Shown: positions 19,475-31,609, counted from the first letter of the stretch. The stretch: DNA of 64,000 bases from Aquiluna sp. (GCA_017854485.1 JAFMHN010000001.1:62001-126000); one strand, 5' to 3'. Numbers and translations are program-made. The notes: generated by a model from the letters alone, not told the origin.

Positions 19475-21706
19475 CTAACTCGATTTCACTCGGTAAACGT
19501 CGTAGACCGCCTCAATTTTGCGCACCTGATTTAGCAGATGATCCAAGTGAGATGGGTCTGCCATTTCAAAAACAAATTTGCTGATCGCCACACGGTCTCT
19601 GCCTGTTGAAACCGACGCATTCAGGATGTTCACGTGATTCTCAGTAAGAATTCTGGTCACGTCGCTCAGTAGCCCGGACCGGTCCAACGCTTCGATTTGA
19701 ATTTGAACCATGAACACTCCGCGAGCCTCATCGGCCCAACCGACATCCACTAAGCGCTCCTTGTTGAGGCTTTTTACGTTCTTGCAGTCCTGTCTGTGGA
19801 CCGAAACGCCCTCACCTCGAGTGATGAATCCAGTGATCTCGTCCCCTGGCACAGGCGTACAGCACCTGGCCATCTTGGACATCACATCAGGATCGCCCTT
19901 TACGAGAACACCCTGAGACAGGTTCCTGCGACTCCTTAGTGACTTCGGCTCCTGGATTGGGAGCTCCTCGGTGTTTGCCTCAGGTGCTAGCCCTTCTAGC
20001 TGCTTCAGTCGCTCAATTACGGCTGCAACCGACAGCTGACCCTGGCCAATCGCGTTGTATAGGGCTGGAATGTCAACCAGACCGTGCTCATCGGAAATCT
20101 TCTGGAGCGAGTCTGAGCCGAGCAACGATTGAACTGGGAGCCCCTTACGTCTAAGCCCCCTTGCCAGCGCCTCCTTGCCGTCCTCTGTGGCAATTTCCTT
20201 GCGCTCCTGGGTAAACCAGTGCTTTATCTTCGCTCTCGCCCTTGGTGAGGCGACAAAGTTAAGCCAGTCTTTGCTCGGGCCTGCTGTCGGAGATTTCGAA
20301 GTGAGAACCTCGACGGCATCCCCGGCCTGCAATTTACTCTCAAGCGGAACTAGTCGACCATTGACCTTGGCCCCAATTGTTTTATGACCAACCTCGGTGT
20401 GGACAGCATAGGCAAAGTCAATCGGCGTCGAATCCGCTGCCAGCCCAACCACTTTCCCCTTCGGAGTGAACACGTACAACTCTTTGGCGCCAATTTCGAA
20501 GCGAAGATTGTCTAGGAACTCCCCCGGATCAGCAGTTTCCTCTTGCCAGTCAGAAAGCTGCTTTAGCCAAGCAAAGTCAACTTCCTTGTCGGATTTGCCT
20601 GCCTGAGCCTTGTATTTCCAGTGAGCAGCGACTCCGAACTCAGCCCTCTGATGCATCTCTAGGGTCCTGATTTGAATCTCTACAGCTCTACCCTCAGGCC
20701 CAATCACCGTGGTGTGAAGGGACTGATACAGGTTAAACTTCGGCATTGCAATGTAGTCCTTGAAGCGGCCCGGTAGAGGCGACCACTTTGCGTGAATCGC
20801 ACCCAGTGCCGCATAGCAGTCCTTGACGCTTGAGACCATTACTCGGATACCCACCAGGTCATAGATGTCATCGAATTCGCGACCGCGTAGAACCATTTTT
20901 TGGTAGATCGAGTAGTACTGTTTCGGGCGACCATCAATCTTGGATTTCACCTTGTTGGCTCTTAGCTCCGCAGAGATGTCTTCGATCACCTTTTCGGTGT
21001 AGTCATTGCGTGAGGGATTGCGCTGACCCACGAGAGACACGATTTCCTCGTAAACCTTCGGGTAGAGAACTGCGAAGCTAATGTCCTCGAGCTCGACCTT
21101 CATGGTTGAAATACCTAGCCTGTGCGCTAGCGGAGCATAGATCTCCAAGGTCTCTTGAGCCTTCTTGCGAGCTGACTCGGGTGAGACAAAGCCCCAGGTC
21201 CTGGCATTATGAAGTCGGTCGGCAAGTTTTATTACCAGTACTCGAACATCCTTGCTCATCGCAACGACCATCTTGCGCATGGTTTCGGACTGTGCGGTGT
21301 CCCCGAATTTAACCCGGTCTAGCTTCGTCACTCCATCAACCAGCAATGAAATTTCCTGCCCAAATTCTTTCTCCAGCGCCTCCAGCGAATAATCGGTGTC
21401 CTCAACTGTGTCATGGAGTAGCGCAGCGGCTATCGTAGCCGGGCCTGAACCCAAGTCGGCAAGAATCCTGGCTACTGCCAGAGGATGGGTTATGTACTCT
21501 TCACCGCTTTTGCGCAGCTGTCCTGAATGAAAGTGCTCGGCAACGTTGTAGGCCCGCTGAATTATTGCAGTGTCGGCCTTAGGGTGATTGAAGCGAACAA
21601 TCCGGATTAGCGCAGCCAAGTCAGTGCTGTACGCGGTCGAGGACCGAGTGAAGATCTTAGGCAGGCGAGAACGAAGCGAGATGCTCTTGGCGTCACTCAT
21701 GCTCAC
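19475..21706 (-). CDS. relA: Bifunctional (p)ppGpp synthetase/hydrolase RelA/SpoT
   Basis: HD motif ALLHDTVEDTDYS, synthetase YQSLHTTVIGPEGR, TGS and ACT domains. Confidence 0.96.
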   Translation of the reverse strand: MSMSDAKSISLRSRLPKIFTRSSTAYSTDLAALIRIVRFNHPKADTAIIQRAYNVAEHFHSGQLRKSGEEYITHPLAVARILADLGSGPATIAAALLHDTVEDTDYSLEALEKEFGQEISLLVDGVTKLDRVKFGDTAQSETMRKMVVAMSKDVRVLVIKLADRLHNARTWGFVSPESARKKAQETLEIYAPLAHRLGISTMKVELEDISFAVLYPKVYEEIVSLVGQRNPSRNDYTEKVIEDISAELRANKVKSKIDGRPKQYYSIYQKMVLRGREFDDIYDLVGIRVMVSSVKDCYAALGAIHAKWSPLPGRFKDYIAMPKFNLYQSLHTTVIGPEGRAVEIQIRTLEMHQRAEFGVAAHWKYKAQAGKSDKEVDFAWLKQLSDWQEETADPGEFLDNLRFEIGAKELYVFTPKGKVVGLAADSTPIDFAYAVHTEVGHKTIGAKVNGRLVPLESKLQAGDAVEVLTSKSPTAGPSKDWLNFVASPRARAKIKHWFTQERKEIATEDGKEALARGLRRKGLPVQSLLGSDSLQKISDEHGLVDIPALYNAIGQGQLSVAAVIERLKQLEGLAPEANTEELPIQEPKSLRSRRNLSQGVLVKGDPDVMSKMARCCTPVPGDEITGFITRGEGVSVHRQDCKNVKSLNKERLVDVGWADEARGVFMVQIQIEALDRSGLLSDVTRILTENHVNILNASVSTGRDRVAISKFVFEMADPSHLDHLLNQVRKIEAVYDVYRVKSS

Positions 21707-21729
21707 TCCCCTACTTCAATAGGAGAAGT

Positions 21730-22704
21730 CTATTGGCGGTTTGCCGCTACCTTGTCCGCAGCCTTCTTCATGGCAGGCTCATTTTCACGAAGGTGCGCGT
21801 ATATAGGCGCAGCTAGGAAGATCGAAGAGTAGGTACCAACTATGGTTCCAACAAACAGTGCCAGAGCAATGTCCCTGAGGGTTCCAGCGCCAAGAATCAG
21901 CGATCCTACGAACAAGATCGATGCAACCGGCAAAACAGCAACCACCGAGGTGTTAATCGAGCGAACTAGAGTCTGGTTGACCGCGAGGTTAACCATCTCA
22001 CCGAAGGTCCTAGTCTCGGAGTATTCAATCTCAAGAGTGTTCTCTCGAACCTTGTCGAACACAACCACCGTGTCGTAAAGCGAGTACGCCAAAATGGTCA
22101 GGAATCCGATGACCGCAGCGGGCGTAACCTCGAAGCCAACGCCAGCATAAACTCCTGCCGTTAACAACAAGTCGTGCGCAAGGGCCAGTAGCGCTGCAAC
22201 CGACATCTTCCAGCTTCGGAAATATACGGCCATCAGTAGCGAGACCAAGATCAAGAAGGTCACAAGACCGGTCAGAGCCTGACTCGTTACATCCGCTCCC
22301 CAGTTCGGCCCAATGAAGCTGGAGGCTACTTCAGCATCCGCCACACCGTAGGCGGCCGCAAGCGCTAGCCTGGCTTCTTCTGACTCCAAGTCTCCAAGCT
22401 GTTCAGTCTGAATCCTGATGTCGATGGCACCCACGTCGGTTACGTTCACTTGAGACCCTGGCGCGATTGACTGAATCACATCAACAGCGACCTCGTGAGA
22501 CAGCTCCTGAGCGTTGCCCAACCTGAATTCAGATCCCCCTCGGAACTCAATTCCAAAGTTGAACCCGCCACGAAGGATCGGCAATGCGATTGCCAAGATA
22601 ACTGCCACAGCGGCGACGATGTACCAGGTGCGACGCTTGCCTACGAAGTCAAAACTCTGCTCGCCGGAGTAGAGCCTGTTTCCGAAATCTCTTGCCTTAC
22701 TCAT
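21730..22704 (-). CDS. secF: Protein translocase subunit SecF
   Basis: GIEFRGGSEFRL and YSLYDTVVVFDKVREN. Confidence 0.96.
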   Translation of the reverse strand: MSKARDFGNRLYSGEQSFDFVGKRRTWYIVAAVAVILAIALPILRGGFNFGIEFRGGSEFRLGNAQELSHEVAVDVIQSIAPGSQVNVTDVGAIDIRIQTEQLGDLESEEARLALAAAYGVADAEVASSFIGPNWGADVTSQALTGLVTFLILVSLLMAVYFRSWKMSVAALLALAHDLLLTAGVYAGVGFEVTPAAVIGFLTILAYSLYDTVVVFDKVRENTLEIEYSETRTFGEMVNLAVNQTLVRSINTSVVAVLPVASILFVGSLILGAGTLRDIALALFVGTIVGTYSSIFLAAPIYAHLRENEPAMKKAADKVAANRQ

Positions 22705-24382
22705 CTGAGTCTCCCTTAGCAGCTAGCGCCTTACGCTCTGCAATTGTCTGTCGTTTTTGAGCTTCCTTGGAAGACTTTTCAGCCTTCCCGCTTGCCAAGG
22801 TCTTTGAAACCCGGAACTCGCCGCGGCCCTTATACGATGCCTGCTTGGCCGAAAGGTCGAAGCCGGAGAAACGGTGTCCGGATGCGAAGAACTTGTTTCG
22901 AGCCAGTAGCTGCACCAGTGGGTGGGTGAACATTGTCACGATCAGTAGGTCGATCAAAGTCGTAAGTCCAAGCGTAAAGGCGAAGCCTCTGACCGACGAG
23001 CTGGTTAGAAGGTAGAGAACGACAGCCGCGGTAAAGCTAACGGCGTCAGAGATCAAAATGGTACGAAGGGCACGCTTCCAGCCCGCCTCCACAGCAGATT
23101 CAAGGTTTCTACCATCTCGGAGTTCATCCCTGATTCTTTCAAAGTAGACAATGAAGGAGTCGGCCGTAATACCAATGGCAACAATCAAACCGGCAACACC
23201 AGCTAGTGATAGACGGTAGCCCTGTCGCCATGACAGGAAGGCAATTGCGAGGTAAACCAATAGCGCCGCCACAATAAGCGATCCAAGAACGACTGTGGCA
23301 AGCCCGCGGTACTGGAACGACATGTAGATAACCACGAAGATCAGACCAATCAAACCTGCGATTAGACCAGATCGAAGTGAGTCCTCACCAAGTGTTGCAG
23401 AAATGTTCTCCTGGCTCTGCACCTCGAAACCAATTGGCAGCGCACCGTACTTCAGCTGGTCAGCAAGCACAGTTGCTGATTCCTGCGTGAATGATCCGGT
23501 GATCTGAGCCTGACCGTTAGTAATCACAGCGTTGGTTGAAGGTGCGGTGATTACCAAGCCGTCAAGTGTGATAGCGAACTGGTTGGTGGGGCTTGGGTTG
23601 CCAAACAGGCGAGAGGTTACTTCACCAAAGGCGCTGGTTCCCTCTGAATTAAATTCAAGATTCACGGCCCAGGTGTTCGTGCTGGCACCGGTTTGGGTTG
23701 TAACAGTGCCGGCGCTAGCGTCCGAAATGCTTGCACCCTGAACCTCAACCGGTCCGAGAATGTACTTGTACAAGTAGAACTCGTCGCAGGTAACAAGCGC
23801 CACGGTCGGGTCATCTACTTGACCGGCATCGCGGAATGGAACACTGCAATCGAAGTTGTCAAACTCTGCGCGAATTCGCTCGGTTATCCAAGCCGGGTCG
23901 CTAGCATTTGCAGGCTCTGCCGTCAGCTCATTGCTTAGCGCATCCAAATCAACTGGCGCGGTACCCTCGGCAGCAGGCTGCGAGATTCCCTGCTCAATAA
24001 CCGGACGGAATTCCAAAAGCGCGCTGGCTCGAATTAGTTGAAGCGTGGTGGCGTCCGGAGTTCCTGGAATCGCAACAACGATGTTTTGATTTCCCTGAAT
24101 CGAAACCTGGGCTTCACCAACGCCAGAACCATCAATTCTCTGCCTGATGATGGTGACCGCTTGATTCAACTGCTCAGCACTGGCTTGCTCGCCCTCTGCA
24201 ACGGTCGGCGTCAAGATAATTTGAGTGCCGCCCTGCAGATCAAGCGCTAGCTCTGGAGAGTAGGAAGCGCCTGGCTGTGCAGTTGCTACTCCCCAAACCA
24301 TCAATCCAACAAAAAATACTGCAATGCCACTAAGCCATGAGAGCTTCCGTCTAGCGGAGCTGGCAGTTGTGTTCTCAGCCAA
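22697..24382 (-). CDS. secD: Protein translocase subunit SecD
   Basis: LALDLQGGTQIILTP, GITADSFIVYFERIRDE; upstream of secF. Confidence 0.96.
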   Translation of the reverse strand: MAENTTASSARRKLSWLSGIAVFFVGLMVWGVATAQPGASYSPELALDLQGGTQIILTPTVAEGEQASAEQLNQAVTIIRQRIDGSGVGEAQVSIQGNQNIVVAIPGTPDATTLQLIRASALLEFRPVIEQGISQPAAEGTAPVDLDALSNELTAEPANASDPAWITERIRAEFDNFDCSVPFRDAGQVDDPTVALVTCDEFYLYKYILGPVEVQGASISDASAGTVTTQTGASTNTWAVNLEFNSEGTSAFGEVTSRLFGNPSPTNQFAITLDGLVITAPSTNAVITNGQAQITGSFTQESATVLADQLKYGALPIGFEVQSQENISATLGEDSLRSGLIAGLIGLIFVVIYMSFQYRGLATVVLGSLIVAALLVYLAIAFLSWRQGYRLSLAGVAGLIVAIGITADSFIVYFERIRDELRDGRNLESAVEAGWKRALRTILISDAVSFTAAVVLYLLTSSSVRGFAFTLGLTTLIDLLIVTMFTHPLVQLLARNKFFASGHRFSGFDLSAKQASYKGRGEFRVSKTLASGKAEKSSKEAQKRQTIAERKALAAKGDSDE

Positions 24383-24385
24383 AAT

Positions 24386-24688
24386 CTATTTCCCCTCAGC
24401 GGTTTCAATACCGCGGATTGCTTGCTTCACGACACGCAGTTTGACACCAGGTGTGGTTTCAAGCTCAATATCGTCCCCATCGATTGCTACTACCTTGCCT
24501 TTGATGCCAGCATGCATAAGCACGCTCGCCCCTACCGCCAGTGAAGACACTAGGTTCTCGGCATCGCGCTTGCGCTTCCGATTCTGGCTAATTAAAAGCA
24601 GAATCATGGCGGCAAGAACCGCTAGAAGTAAATAATCCAAGATGTTCCTAACCGATTGGTACCCCGAAATTATAGGCGGTTGTGGCAA
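24386..24688 (-). CDS. yajC: Preprotein translocase subunit YajC
   Basis: Small single-TM protein with VVAIDGDDIELETTPGVKLRVVKQAI, upstream of secDF. Confidence 0.88.
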   Translation of the reverse strand: MPQPPIISGYQSVRNILDYLLLAVLAAMILLLISQNRKRKRDAENLVSSLAVGASVLMHAGIKGKVVAIDGDDIELETTPGVKLRVVKQAIRGIETAEGK

Positions 24689-24696
24689 TTCTCGCT

Positions 24697-25671
24697 CTAT
24701 TGAATACCCAAGTGAGCCAATCCGCCGGCCGTAATCTCCCTGCCGCGAGGGGTTCTCTGAATCAATCCTGCCCGAATCAAGTAGGGCTCAATCACCGCTT
24801 CAATGGTGTCTGGCTCCTCACCAAGTGCAACTGCCAGTGTCGATAGCCCGACAGGTTTTGCACTGAACTTTGTCGACAGCATGGTCAAAAGGGTTCGGTC
24901 GACCCGATCAAGCCCGAGCTGGTCCACTTCGAACAGCTCCATTGCCCTCAGGGCAATGTCTCGGTCGATGTCTTCGTGATCATTCACGCTGGCGAAGTCC
25001 CGAACCCTTCTAAGTAGCCGATTGGCGATTCGAGGCGTTCCCCGGGAGCGATGGCTGAGTAGCTCCAGTGCCCCGTCATCAAGTCGTATTTTTAGCTTGA
25101 TCGCCGAGGCACGCAAAACCGAGGCCAAATCCTCTGGCTCGTAGTACTCCAAGAAGGCCGTGAATCCAAAGCGGTCCCTAAGAGGCGTAGGCAGCATTCC
25201 ACTGCGGGTGGTCGCGCCGATTAGTGTGAACGGGGCAATTTCTAGTGATATCGACGCAGCGCCCGGTCCCTTGCCAACCATGACATCCACCCGGAAATCC
25301 TCCATCGCAAGGTAGAGCATTTCCTCTGCGCTTCTGCTCATTCTGTGGATTTCATCGATGAACAGTACGTCACCTGATTCAAGTGCAGAAAGGATCGAGG
25401 CGAGGTCACCTGAGGACTGAATAGCCGGTCCGCTGGTTAGCTTTAGAGCTCGTTCGGCCTCATGAGCAACAATCATTGCCAGGGTTGTCTTGCCTAGTCC
25501 TGGCGGTCCAGCAAGCAGCATGTGGTCGGCCGACCGGCCCCCCAGTTTGGCGGCCTTAATCACCAGCGAAATTTGGTCAACGACCTTTTTTTGTCCGACG
25601 AAATCTTCAAGGACACGGGGCCTCAGCGCCGCCTCAATCTCGCGCTCCTCCGGAGCGACGTGGTCGCTCAT
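24697..25671 (-). CDS. ruvB: Holliday junction branch migration helicase RuvB
   Basis: [42 protein letters not shown]. Confidence 0.97.
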   Translation of the reverse strand: MSDHVAPEEREIEAALRPRVLEDFVGQKKVVDQISLVIKAAKLGGRSADHMLLAGPPGLGKTTLAMIVAHEAERALKLTSGPAIQSSGDLASILSALESGDVLFIDEIHRMSRSAEEMLYLAMEDFRVDVMVGKGPGAASISLEIAPFTLIGATTRSGMLPTPLRDRFGFTAFLEYYEPEDLASVLRASAIKLKIRLDDGALELLSHRSRGTPRIANRLLRRVRDFASVNDHEDIDRDIALRAMELFEVDQLGLDRVDRTLLTMLSTKFSAKPVGLSTLAVALGEEPDTIEAVIEPYLIRAGLIQRTPRGREITAGGLAHLGIQ

Positions 25672-26231
25672 TGAAGCTTCGCCTTGCCAAGCTGAGCAAG
25701 CGCCAACTTGAGAAGTTCGGACTCTGATAAAGACTGATCCAGCGATGAGAGCAGTTTCCGGGAAGCGTACTCTTCTCCCCCGAGCTGGAGCATGGCCTGG
25801 AGTACGTTTTCGTTTAGGTTCGGCGAGCTAGAGGCGCCGACCTTGCCGCTTAGCGAGATCAGAACCAGCTTGGCCGTCTTTGGTCCGATGCCTGCTATTG
25901 ATCGGAACGCACCTTCGTCCTGATTATTCACCGCGTTTACCAGCAACTCTGCACTGAGACCGGAAAGCGTGGTCATAGCAAGCTTTGGGCCGATCCCATT
26001 CACACCACAAAGCAGGTCAAACAGTTCAAGTTCTTGCTGTGATTGAAAACCAAACAAGGACAAATCGTCTTCTCTAACAACCAGTTTTGTAGCCAGGGTG
26101 AGCTCTTGCCCAACACTCAACTTCTGTGCATGGCGACTCGTTAGCGCGACCGAGAAGCCGACGCCCGAAACAACCAGGGTCACCCGATCGCTTTGAATGT
26201 GGGAGATTGTCCCGTGCAGGCTAGATATCAC
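25668..26231 (-). CDS. ruvA: Holliday junction branch migration protein RuvA
   Basis: [12 protein letters not shown]..., [12 protein letters not shown] HhH motif. Confidence 0.96.
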   Translation of the reverse strand: MISSLHGTISHIQSDRVTLVVSGVGFSVALTSRHAQKLSVGQELTLATKLVVREDDLSLFGFQSQQELELFDLLCGVNGIGPKLAMTTLSGLSAELLVNAVNNQDEGAFRSIAGIGPKTAKLVLISLSGKVGASSSPNLNENVLQAMLQLGGEEYASRKLLSSLDQSLSESELLKLALAQLGKAKLQ

Positions 26232-26235
26232 CTGA

Positions 26236-26763
26236 CTAACCTATTCTTCTGTTGGCAGATTTGGCTGCCGCAACCCACTTCTTCTGCGCATCTGTCCCTG
26301 TGGCCGCACTCTTTTTTGTTGCACAAATCGCCACAGCCAGCGCATCGGAAACATCGGCGGGTTTTGGAATTTCACTCAGTCCTAGGGTGCTAGCCACCAT
26401 CTTGGCAACCTGCGCCTTATCGGCCCTGCCGTGACCGGTAACTGCGAGCTTCACCTGACTCGGAGTGAAAAACTCCAGTGGAATTTGGTGTCGGTGGGCA
26501 ATGGCCATCAATGCCCCAGAGATCTGCGCAACGCCCATAACACTGCGCAGGTTTGACTGAGCGAACACCCGCTCCAGGGCGATTAGGTCCGGTTTTTGAT
26601 CCTTGATGATTTCTTCCAGTGACTCAGAAATCGAACCAACTCTGTCTCTAGGGTCATCGCTTGGAAGCGAGGTGAGAAGGCCAAACCTAATGGCCTTGCT
26701 GCCTGAAATCAGACCGAAGCCGCATCTGGTGAGACCAGGGTCGACCCCAAGGATTACGGTCAC
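26236..26763 (-). CDS. ruvC: Crossover junction endodeoxyribonuclease RuvC
   Basis: ILGVDPGLTRCGFG, ERVFAQSNLRSVMGVAQ, KPADVSDALAVAIC. Confidence 0.96.
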   Translation of the reverse strand: MTVILGVDPGLTRCGFGLISGSKAIRFGLLTSLPSDDPRDRVGSISESLEEIIKDQKPDLIALERVFAQSNLRSVMGVAQISGALMAIAHRHQIPLEFFTPSQVKLAVTGHGRADKAQVAKMVASTLGLSEIPKPADVSDALAVAICATKKSAATGTDAQKKWVAAAKSANRRIG

Positions 26764-27518
26764 TAGTCCTGTGCCTCGATCTCAGCCATAACCGCATCCG
26801 AAATTTGCATGTTGGTGTACACCTCTTGCACATCGTCCAGGTCTTCAAGAGCCTCGACCAGTGCTATCACCTTCTTTGCGTTCTCAGCGTCCACATCAAC
26901 CTTGAGACTCGAGACGAACTCAACATCGGCTGATTCATAATCAAGACCCGCTTCTGCAAGAGCTGTTCTCGCCGCAACCATAGCGCTTGGATCACAGGTA
27001 ACCAAAAGGCCATCATGAACCGGGGCAATATCCTCAACGCCATGCTCAATTGTCGCTTCTAGAACCTGATCCTCCTGGATATCGCCTGCTAAGTGGATGA
27101 TTCCCTTGCGAGCAAACTGGTAACTCACCGAACCTGGGTCTGCCATGTTGCCATGGTTTTTGGTCACTGCAAGTCGAACCTCGGCTGCTGCTCGATTTCG
27201 ATTGTCGGTCAGACACTCAATCATCACTGCAACACCAGCCGGACCGTAACCTTCATACATGATGTTGTGGTACTCAACTCCATCACCCAACTCACCGGCA
27301 CCGCGCTTGACCGCACGATCGATGTTGTCGCTTGGCAACGAATTCTTTCGCGCCTTGTAAACGGCGTCATAGAGCGATGGGTTGCCGTCGATGTCTGAGC
27401 CACCTAAACGCGCGGCGACTTCGATGTTCTTGATGAGTTTGGCAAAAAGCTTCTGACGCTTGGCGTCATTGGCTGCCTTTTTGTGCTTAGTGGTAGCCCA
27501 CTTGGAATGACCTGACAT
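26763..27518 (-). CDS. YebC/PmpR family transcriptional regulator
   Basis: [37 protein letters not shown]. Confidence 0.96.
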   Translation of the reverse strand: MSGHSKWATTKHKKAANDAKRQKLFAKLIKNIEVAARLGGSDIDGNPSLYDAVYKARKNSLPSDNIDRAVKRGAGELGDGVEYHNIMYEGYGPAGVAVMIECLTDNRNRAAAEVRLAVTKNHGNMADPGSVSYQFARKGIIHLAGDIQEDQVLEATIEHGVEDIAPVHDGLLVTCDPSAMVAARTALAEAGLDYESADVEFVSSLKVDVDAENAKKVIALVEALEDLDDVQEVYTNMQISDAVMAEIEAQD

Positions 27519-27544
27519 AGTGCCTCTAAATTACTAGGAAAAAG

Positions 27545-28105
27545 CTAATTGAATGACGAAATGAACAACTTGTGCAAATGTGTTGCTCCGGTTAGTTCCG
27601 GATGAAAGCTAGCGCCCATTAGGGTTCCATGCCGGACAGCCACGACCTCATCCTGGAATTTGGCCACAACCTCAACCTCTGGGTGCTCCAAAATCCTAGG
27701 GGCCCGAATGAAGGCGACGTTTTCTGACACCCCGTCAACAAAGTCCACCTGCCCCTCGAATGACTGAAGCTGACCACCGTAGGAATTCCGCTCGGTGGTG
27801 ATCGGCAAACCGCCAATCAATTGCTGGTCGGCAAGGGCGCCCGAGACCTTGTTCGAAAGCAGGATTAGCCCTGCACAAGTACCAAGAACTGGTTTTGTAG
27901 CGGCGAATTTTCTCAATGGAGAAAGCATTCCAAAGATTTCAATGAGTTTAGAAATCGTGGTTGACTCACCACCTGGAATTATCAAACCGTCCACGGCCTC
28001 AAGCTCAACGGGGTTCTTCACCGCGCTGGCTTGAACCCCTAGTGATTCAATCGCTAATAAGTGTTCGCGAAAATCTCCCTGGAGAGCCAGTACTCCTACG
28101 CGCAA
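27545..28105 (-). CDS. pdxT: Pyridoxal 5'-phosphate synthase glutaminase subunit PdxT
   Basis: GVLALQGDFREHL, PGGESTTISKL, GTCAGLILLS. Confidence 0.96.
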   Translation of the reverse strand: MRVGVLALQGDFREHLLAIESLGVQASAVKNPVELEAVDGLIIPGGESTTISKLIEIFGMLSPLRKFAATKPVLGTCAGLILLSNKVSGALADQQLIGGLPITTERNSYGGQLQSFEGQVDFVDGVSENVAFIRAPRILEHPEVEVVAKFQDEVVAVRHGTLMGASFHPELTGATHLHKLFISSFN

Positions 28106-28996
28106 TTACCAGCCACGCTCCGAAAGCTTGTGTGGTGCCGGTAGGTCGCTTACGTTGATCCCAACCATAGCCTCGCCAAGACCCCTGGAGGCAGTTGCAA
28201 TTGCGTCTGCGTCCTGATACATGGTTGTGGCCTTCACGATGGCCGCAGCACGGGCCTCCGGGTTGCCGGACTTGAAAATTCCAGAGCCTACGAAAACGCC
28301 ATCAGCGCCAAGCTGCATCATCATCGCTGCGTCGGCAGGAGTAGCTACACCTCCTGCTACGAATAGCACCACTGGAAGCTTGCCGTCCTTGGCGACCTTC
28401 TTTACAAGCTCATATGGCGCCTGTAGCTCTTTGGCTGCCACGAAAAGTTCGTCATCTGTTTTCGCAGACAGGGCGCGAATCTCACCCAGGATTGTGCGAA
28501 TGTGCTTGGTTGCCTCTGAGACGTCACCGGTGCCCGCCTCGCCCTTAGACCTGATCATCGAGGCACCCTCAGTGATTCTTCTGAGCGCCTCTCCTAGGTT
28601 GGTTGCTCCACAAACGAACGGAACGTTGAAGCCCCACTTGTCGATGTGGTTCACGTAGTCTGCCGGGCTCAAAACCTCGGACTCGTCAATGTAGTCAACC
28701 TTTAGAGACTCCAACACCTGGGCCTCCACGAAGTGGCCAATTCTCGCCTTGGCCATCACCGGAATTGAAACAGAGTTGATGATCTCGTCAATGAGGTCTG
28801 GATCGCTCATGCGAGCCACGCCACCTTGGGCACGTATATCTGCCGGAACACGTTCCAGGGCCATAACTGCTACGGCGCCAGCATTCTCGGCAATGATTGC
28901 CTGCTCAGCGTTGACTACGTCCATAATGACGCCGCCCTTTAGCATCTCTGCTAGGCCCGACTTAACTAGTGGTGTTGACTCATTTTTGTTTGACAT
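28106..28996 (-). CDS. pdxS: Pyridoxal 5'-phosphate synthase lyase subunit PdxS
   Basis: [46 protein letters not shown]. Confidence 0.97.
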   Translation of the reverse strand: MSNKNESTPLVKSGLAEMLKGGVIMDVVNAEQAIIAENAGAVAVMALERVPADIRAQGGVARMSDPDLIDEIINSVSIPVMAKARIGHFVEAQVLESLKVDYIDESEVLSPADYVNHIDKWGFNVPFVCGATNLGEALRRITEGASMIRSKGEAGTGDVSEATKHIRTILGEIRALSAKTDDELFVAAKELQAPYELVKKVAKDGKLPVVLFVAGGVATPADAAMMMQLGADGVFVGSGIFKSGNPEARAAAIVKATTMYQDADAIATASRGLGEAMVGINVSDLPAPHKLSERGW

Positions 28997-29005
28997 ACGT
29001 AAATC

Positions 29006-29536
29006 CTAAGCGGTTGTATTCCAGTTCGAAGCAATTGTTTCTCTAACTTCACCCAGTAGCCTCGGCATGGCCTTGGTTTGAGCGATAATCGGGAAAAAGT
29101 TGGAGTCGTTGCGCCATCTGGGCACAACGTGTTGATGCAAATGCCCGGCTATCCCAGCCCCAGCGACCTGCCCTTGATTCATGCCGATGTTGAAGCCATG
29201 ACAGCCTGCGGTTTGCTCGATGGTCCGCATTGCTTGCTGCGTAAGGAGCGCGATTTCAGCGGCTTCTTCCTGGGTGGCTTTGTCGTAGGTGTCGACATGG
29301 CGATAAGGACACACTAATAAGTGCCCTGCGTTGTATGGGAAGAGATTTAGCAGCACAAAGGCAGTCTCACCGCGCCTAACAATCAAGCCATCCTCATCAG
29401 AGCGCCCTGGCGCCTCACAAAACGGGCATTCAGACTCATGTGGCTGCTGCAAGTGCTCAATGTAGGCAAGGCGATGAGGTGTCCACAGGCGCTCAAAGCC
29501 ATCCTGCATGCCGCCCATCTGTTCGAGGTTGTCCAA
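29006..29536 (-). CDS. HIT domain-containing protein
   Basis: GHLHQHVVPRW histidine triad; N-terminal CPFC motif. Confidence 0.92.
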   Translation of the reverse strand: MDNLEQMGGMQDGFERLWTPHRLAYIEHLQQPHESECPFCEAPGRSDEDGLIVRRGETAFVLLNLFPYNAGHLLVCPYRHVDTYDKATQEEAAEIALLTQQAMRTIEQTAGCHGFNIGMNQGQVAGAGIAGHLHQHVVPRWRNDSNFFPIIAQTKAMPRLLGEVRETIASNWNTTA

Positions 29537-29538
29537 CG

Positions 29539-31524
29539 CTATACCTGAGCCTTTGTCTCAATAGCATCCAGAATTAGTTCCTTCGCCTCTGCCAAGGGAA
29601 TATCGTTCTTCTGAGATCCGTCACGGTAGCGGAAGGCAACAGTCCCTGCTTCTTGGTCTCGAGCCCCAGCCAAAATCAAGAACGGCACTCGCTCCAGAGT
29701 ATGCTCCCTGATCTTTTTCTGCATCCGGTTGTCTGAGTAGTCGACATTCACTCTTACTCCAGCGGCCGCCAAGTCATTGGTGAATGAAGTCAGGTAGTCC
29801 TCGAACTCCCCCGCCACAGCAATGCCTACGGCCTGAACCGGTGCTAGCCATGGTGGGAAGTGACCGGCGTAGTGCTCGGTGAGCACACCGAAGAAGCGCT
29901 CGATGGATCCAAACAGTGCCCGATGGATCATGATCGGCTGATGCCTGTTGCCGTCAGAGCCTACGTACTCGAGATCGAATCGCTGTGGCAAGTTGAAGTC
30001 AAGCTGAATGGTGCTCATCTGCCAGGTGCGTCCAATCGCATCGCGGGCCTGAACCGATATCTTTGGCCCATAGAAAGCCGCTCCACCTGGATCAGGCACC
30101 AATTCCAAACCGCTGGCCTTGGCGACCTTCTCGAGCGTCTCAGTGGCTGAGGTCCAGATTGCGTCGTCACCAACGAACTTAGGATTTCCCTCTTCCTTTG
30201 TCGAGAGCTCTAGGTAGAAGTCATTCAGGCCATAGTCACGAAGGAGGTCCAAAACGAAGTTCAGGACGCTTGTCAGTTCAGTTTCAAGCTGATCGCCGGT
30301 CACAAATAGGTGGGCATCATCCTGTGTCATTCCACGAACTCGCGTAAGGCCATGCAGCACTCCGGATTTCTCGTAGCGATAAACCGATCCGAACTCAAAC
30401 ATCCGCAGTGGAAGTTCGCGGTAGCTTCTCGAGCGTGACTTGAAAATAAGAATGTGGAACGGGCAGTTCATTGGCTTCAAGTAGTAGTCGGCACCATGCT
30501 TTCGAACGGTGCCGTCCCGATCAATTTCAGAATCCAATTTCATTGGAGGGAACATTCCCTCTGAATACCAGGCCAAGTGGCCGCTTTGCTCAAACAGGTT
30601 GGACTTGGTTATGTGGGGTGAGTATACGAACTCATAGCCAGCTTCTTCGTGGCGCTTGCGAGAGTAGTCCTCCATGACCCGCCGAATAACTCCACCCTTG
30701 GGGTGGAACACCGCTAGGCCGGAACCAATCTCCTCCGGGAAGCTAAATAGGTCCAGTTCGGAGCCGATCTTTCGATGATCTCGCTTGGCAGCTTCCTCGA
30801 GACGTTCCAGATGGCTAGCCAAGTCCTCCTTGGTGGCCCAGGCTGTGCCGTAAATTCGCTGAAGCTGCTTATTGTCTTCGTTGCCACGCCAATACGCGGC
30901 AGCCGACCTCAATAGCGAAAAGCCCTTGCCGATCATTCGCGTGTTTGGAAGGTGTGGACCTCGGCATAGATCGCGCCACGCAAACGATCCGTCGGGGTTG
31001 AGGTTCTCATAGACAGAAAGCCCGCCAGAACCAACTTCAACTGAGCCCTCACCGACATTTTCAGACTTGAGCCCAATTAGCTCCAGCTTGTATGGTTCGG
31101 AAGCCATCAGCTCTTTAGCCTGACTGTCGGTGACCTCTAGTCGAACAAATCGCTGCGACTTGCCAACAAGTTCTTTCATGCGCTTTTCAATGCGTTTGAT
31201 GTCTTCTGGGACAAAGGGGTCGTTGACATCAAAGTCAAAATAGAAGCCATCGGTGATGTACGGCCCTATGCCAAGCTTTGCTTCCGGAAAAAGCTCTTGG
31301 ACTGCCTGTGCCATCACATGGGCAGTCGAGTGACGAAGTATTTCCAGTCCAGCCTGTGAAGAAACGTCAATTCCCTCAACGCTGTCGTCCTGACTTAGAA
31401 CGTGCGCTAAATCTCTAGCCTCGCCGTTTACAAACATCGCCACAATCCCACGGTCTGAAAAAACATCAAAACCGGTGGCTCCCTCACTTACCTGGTGAGT
31501 CTTCCCTGCTAACAAAATGTTCAC
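29539..31524 (-). CDS. thrS: Threonyl-tRNA synthetase
   Basis: TGS, editing and class II core ([12 protein letters not shown]); GTG start at 31524 ([12 protein letters not shown]) preceded by GGAG. Confidence 0.96.
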   Translation of the reverse strand: MNILLAGKTHQVSEGATGFDVFSDRGIVAMFVNGEARDLAHVLSQDDSVEGIDVSSQAGLEILRHSTAHVMAQAVQELFPEAKLGIGPYITDGFYFDFDVNDPFVPEDIKRIEKRMKELVGKSQRFVRLEVTDSQAKELMASEPYKLELIGLKSENVGEGSVEVGSGGLSVYENLNPDGSFAWRDLCRGPHLPNTRMIGKGFSLLRSAAAYWRGNEDNKQLQRIYGTAWATKEDLASHLERLEEAAKRDHRKIGSELDLFSFPEEIGSGLAVFHPKGGVIRRVMEDYSRKRHEEAGYEFVYSPHITKSNLFEQSGHLAWYSEGMFPPMKLDSEIDRDGTVRKHGADYYLKPMNCPFHILIFKSRSRSYRELPLRMFEFGSVYRYEKSGVLHGLTRVRGMTQDDAHLFVTGDQLETELTSVLNFVLDLLRDYGLNDFYLELSTKEEGNPKFVGDDAIWTSATETLEKVAKASGLELVPDPGGAAFYGPKISVQARDAIGRTWQMSTIQLDFNLPQRFDLEYVGSDGNRHQPIMIHRALFGSIERFFGVLTEHYAGHFPPWLAPVQAVGIAVAGEFEDYLTSFTNDLAAAGVRVNVDYSDNRMQKKIREHTLERVPFLILAGARDQEAGTVAFRYRDGSQKNDIPLAEAKELILDAIETKAQV

Positions 31525-31609
31525 TTGAGCTCCTAACTCCACCAGTCTAACGACGCAGTTAGGCATGCCTTGCTAGCGCTTACGGATTCCGAGCGGAAAG
31601 ATTATTGAC

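Noticed and set aside
29539-31566. Possible T-box leader upstream of thrS
   Set aside because: Only about 43 nt separate the thrS start from the divergent VIT gene region in the track and no specifier/antiterminator structure was visible.
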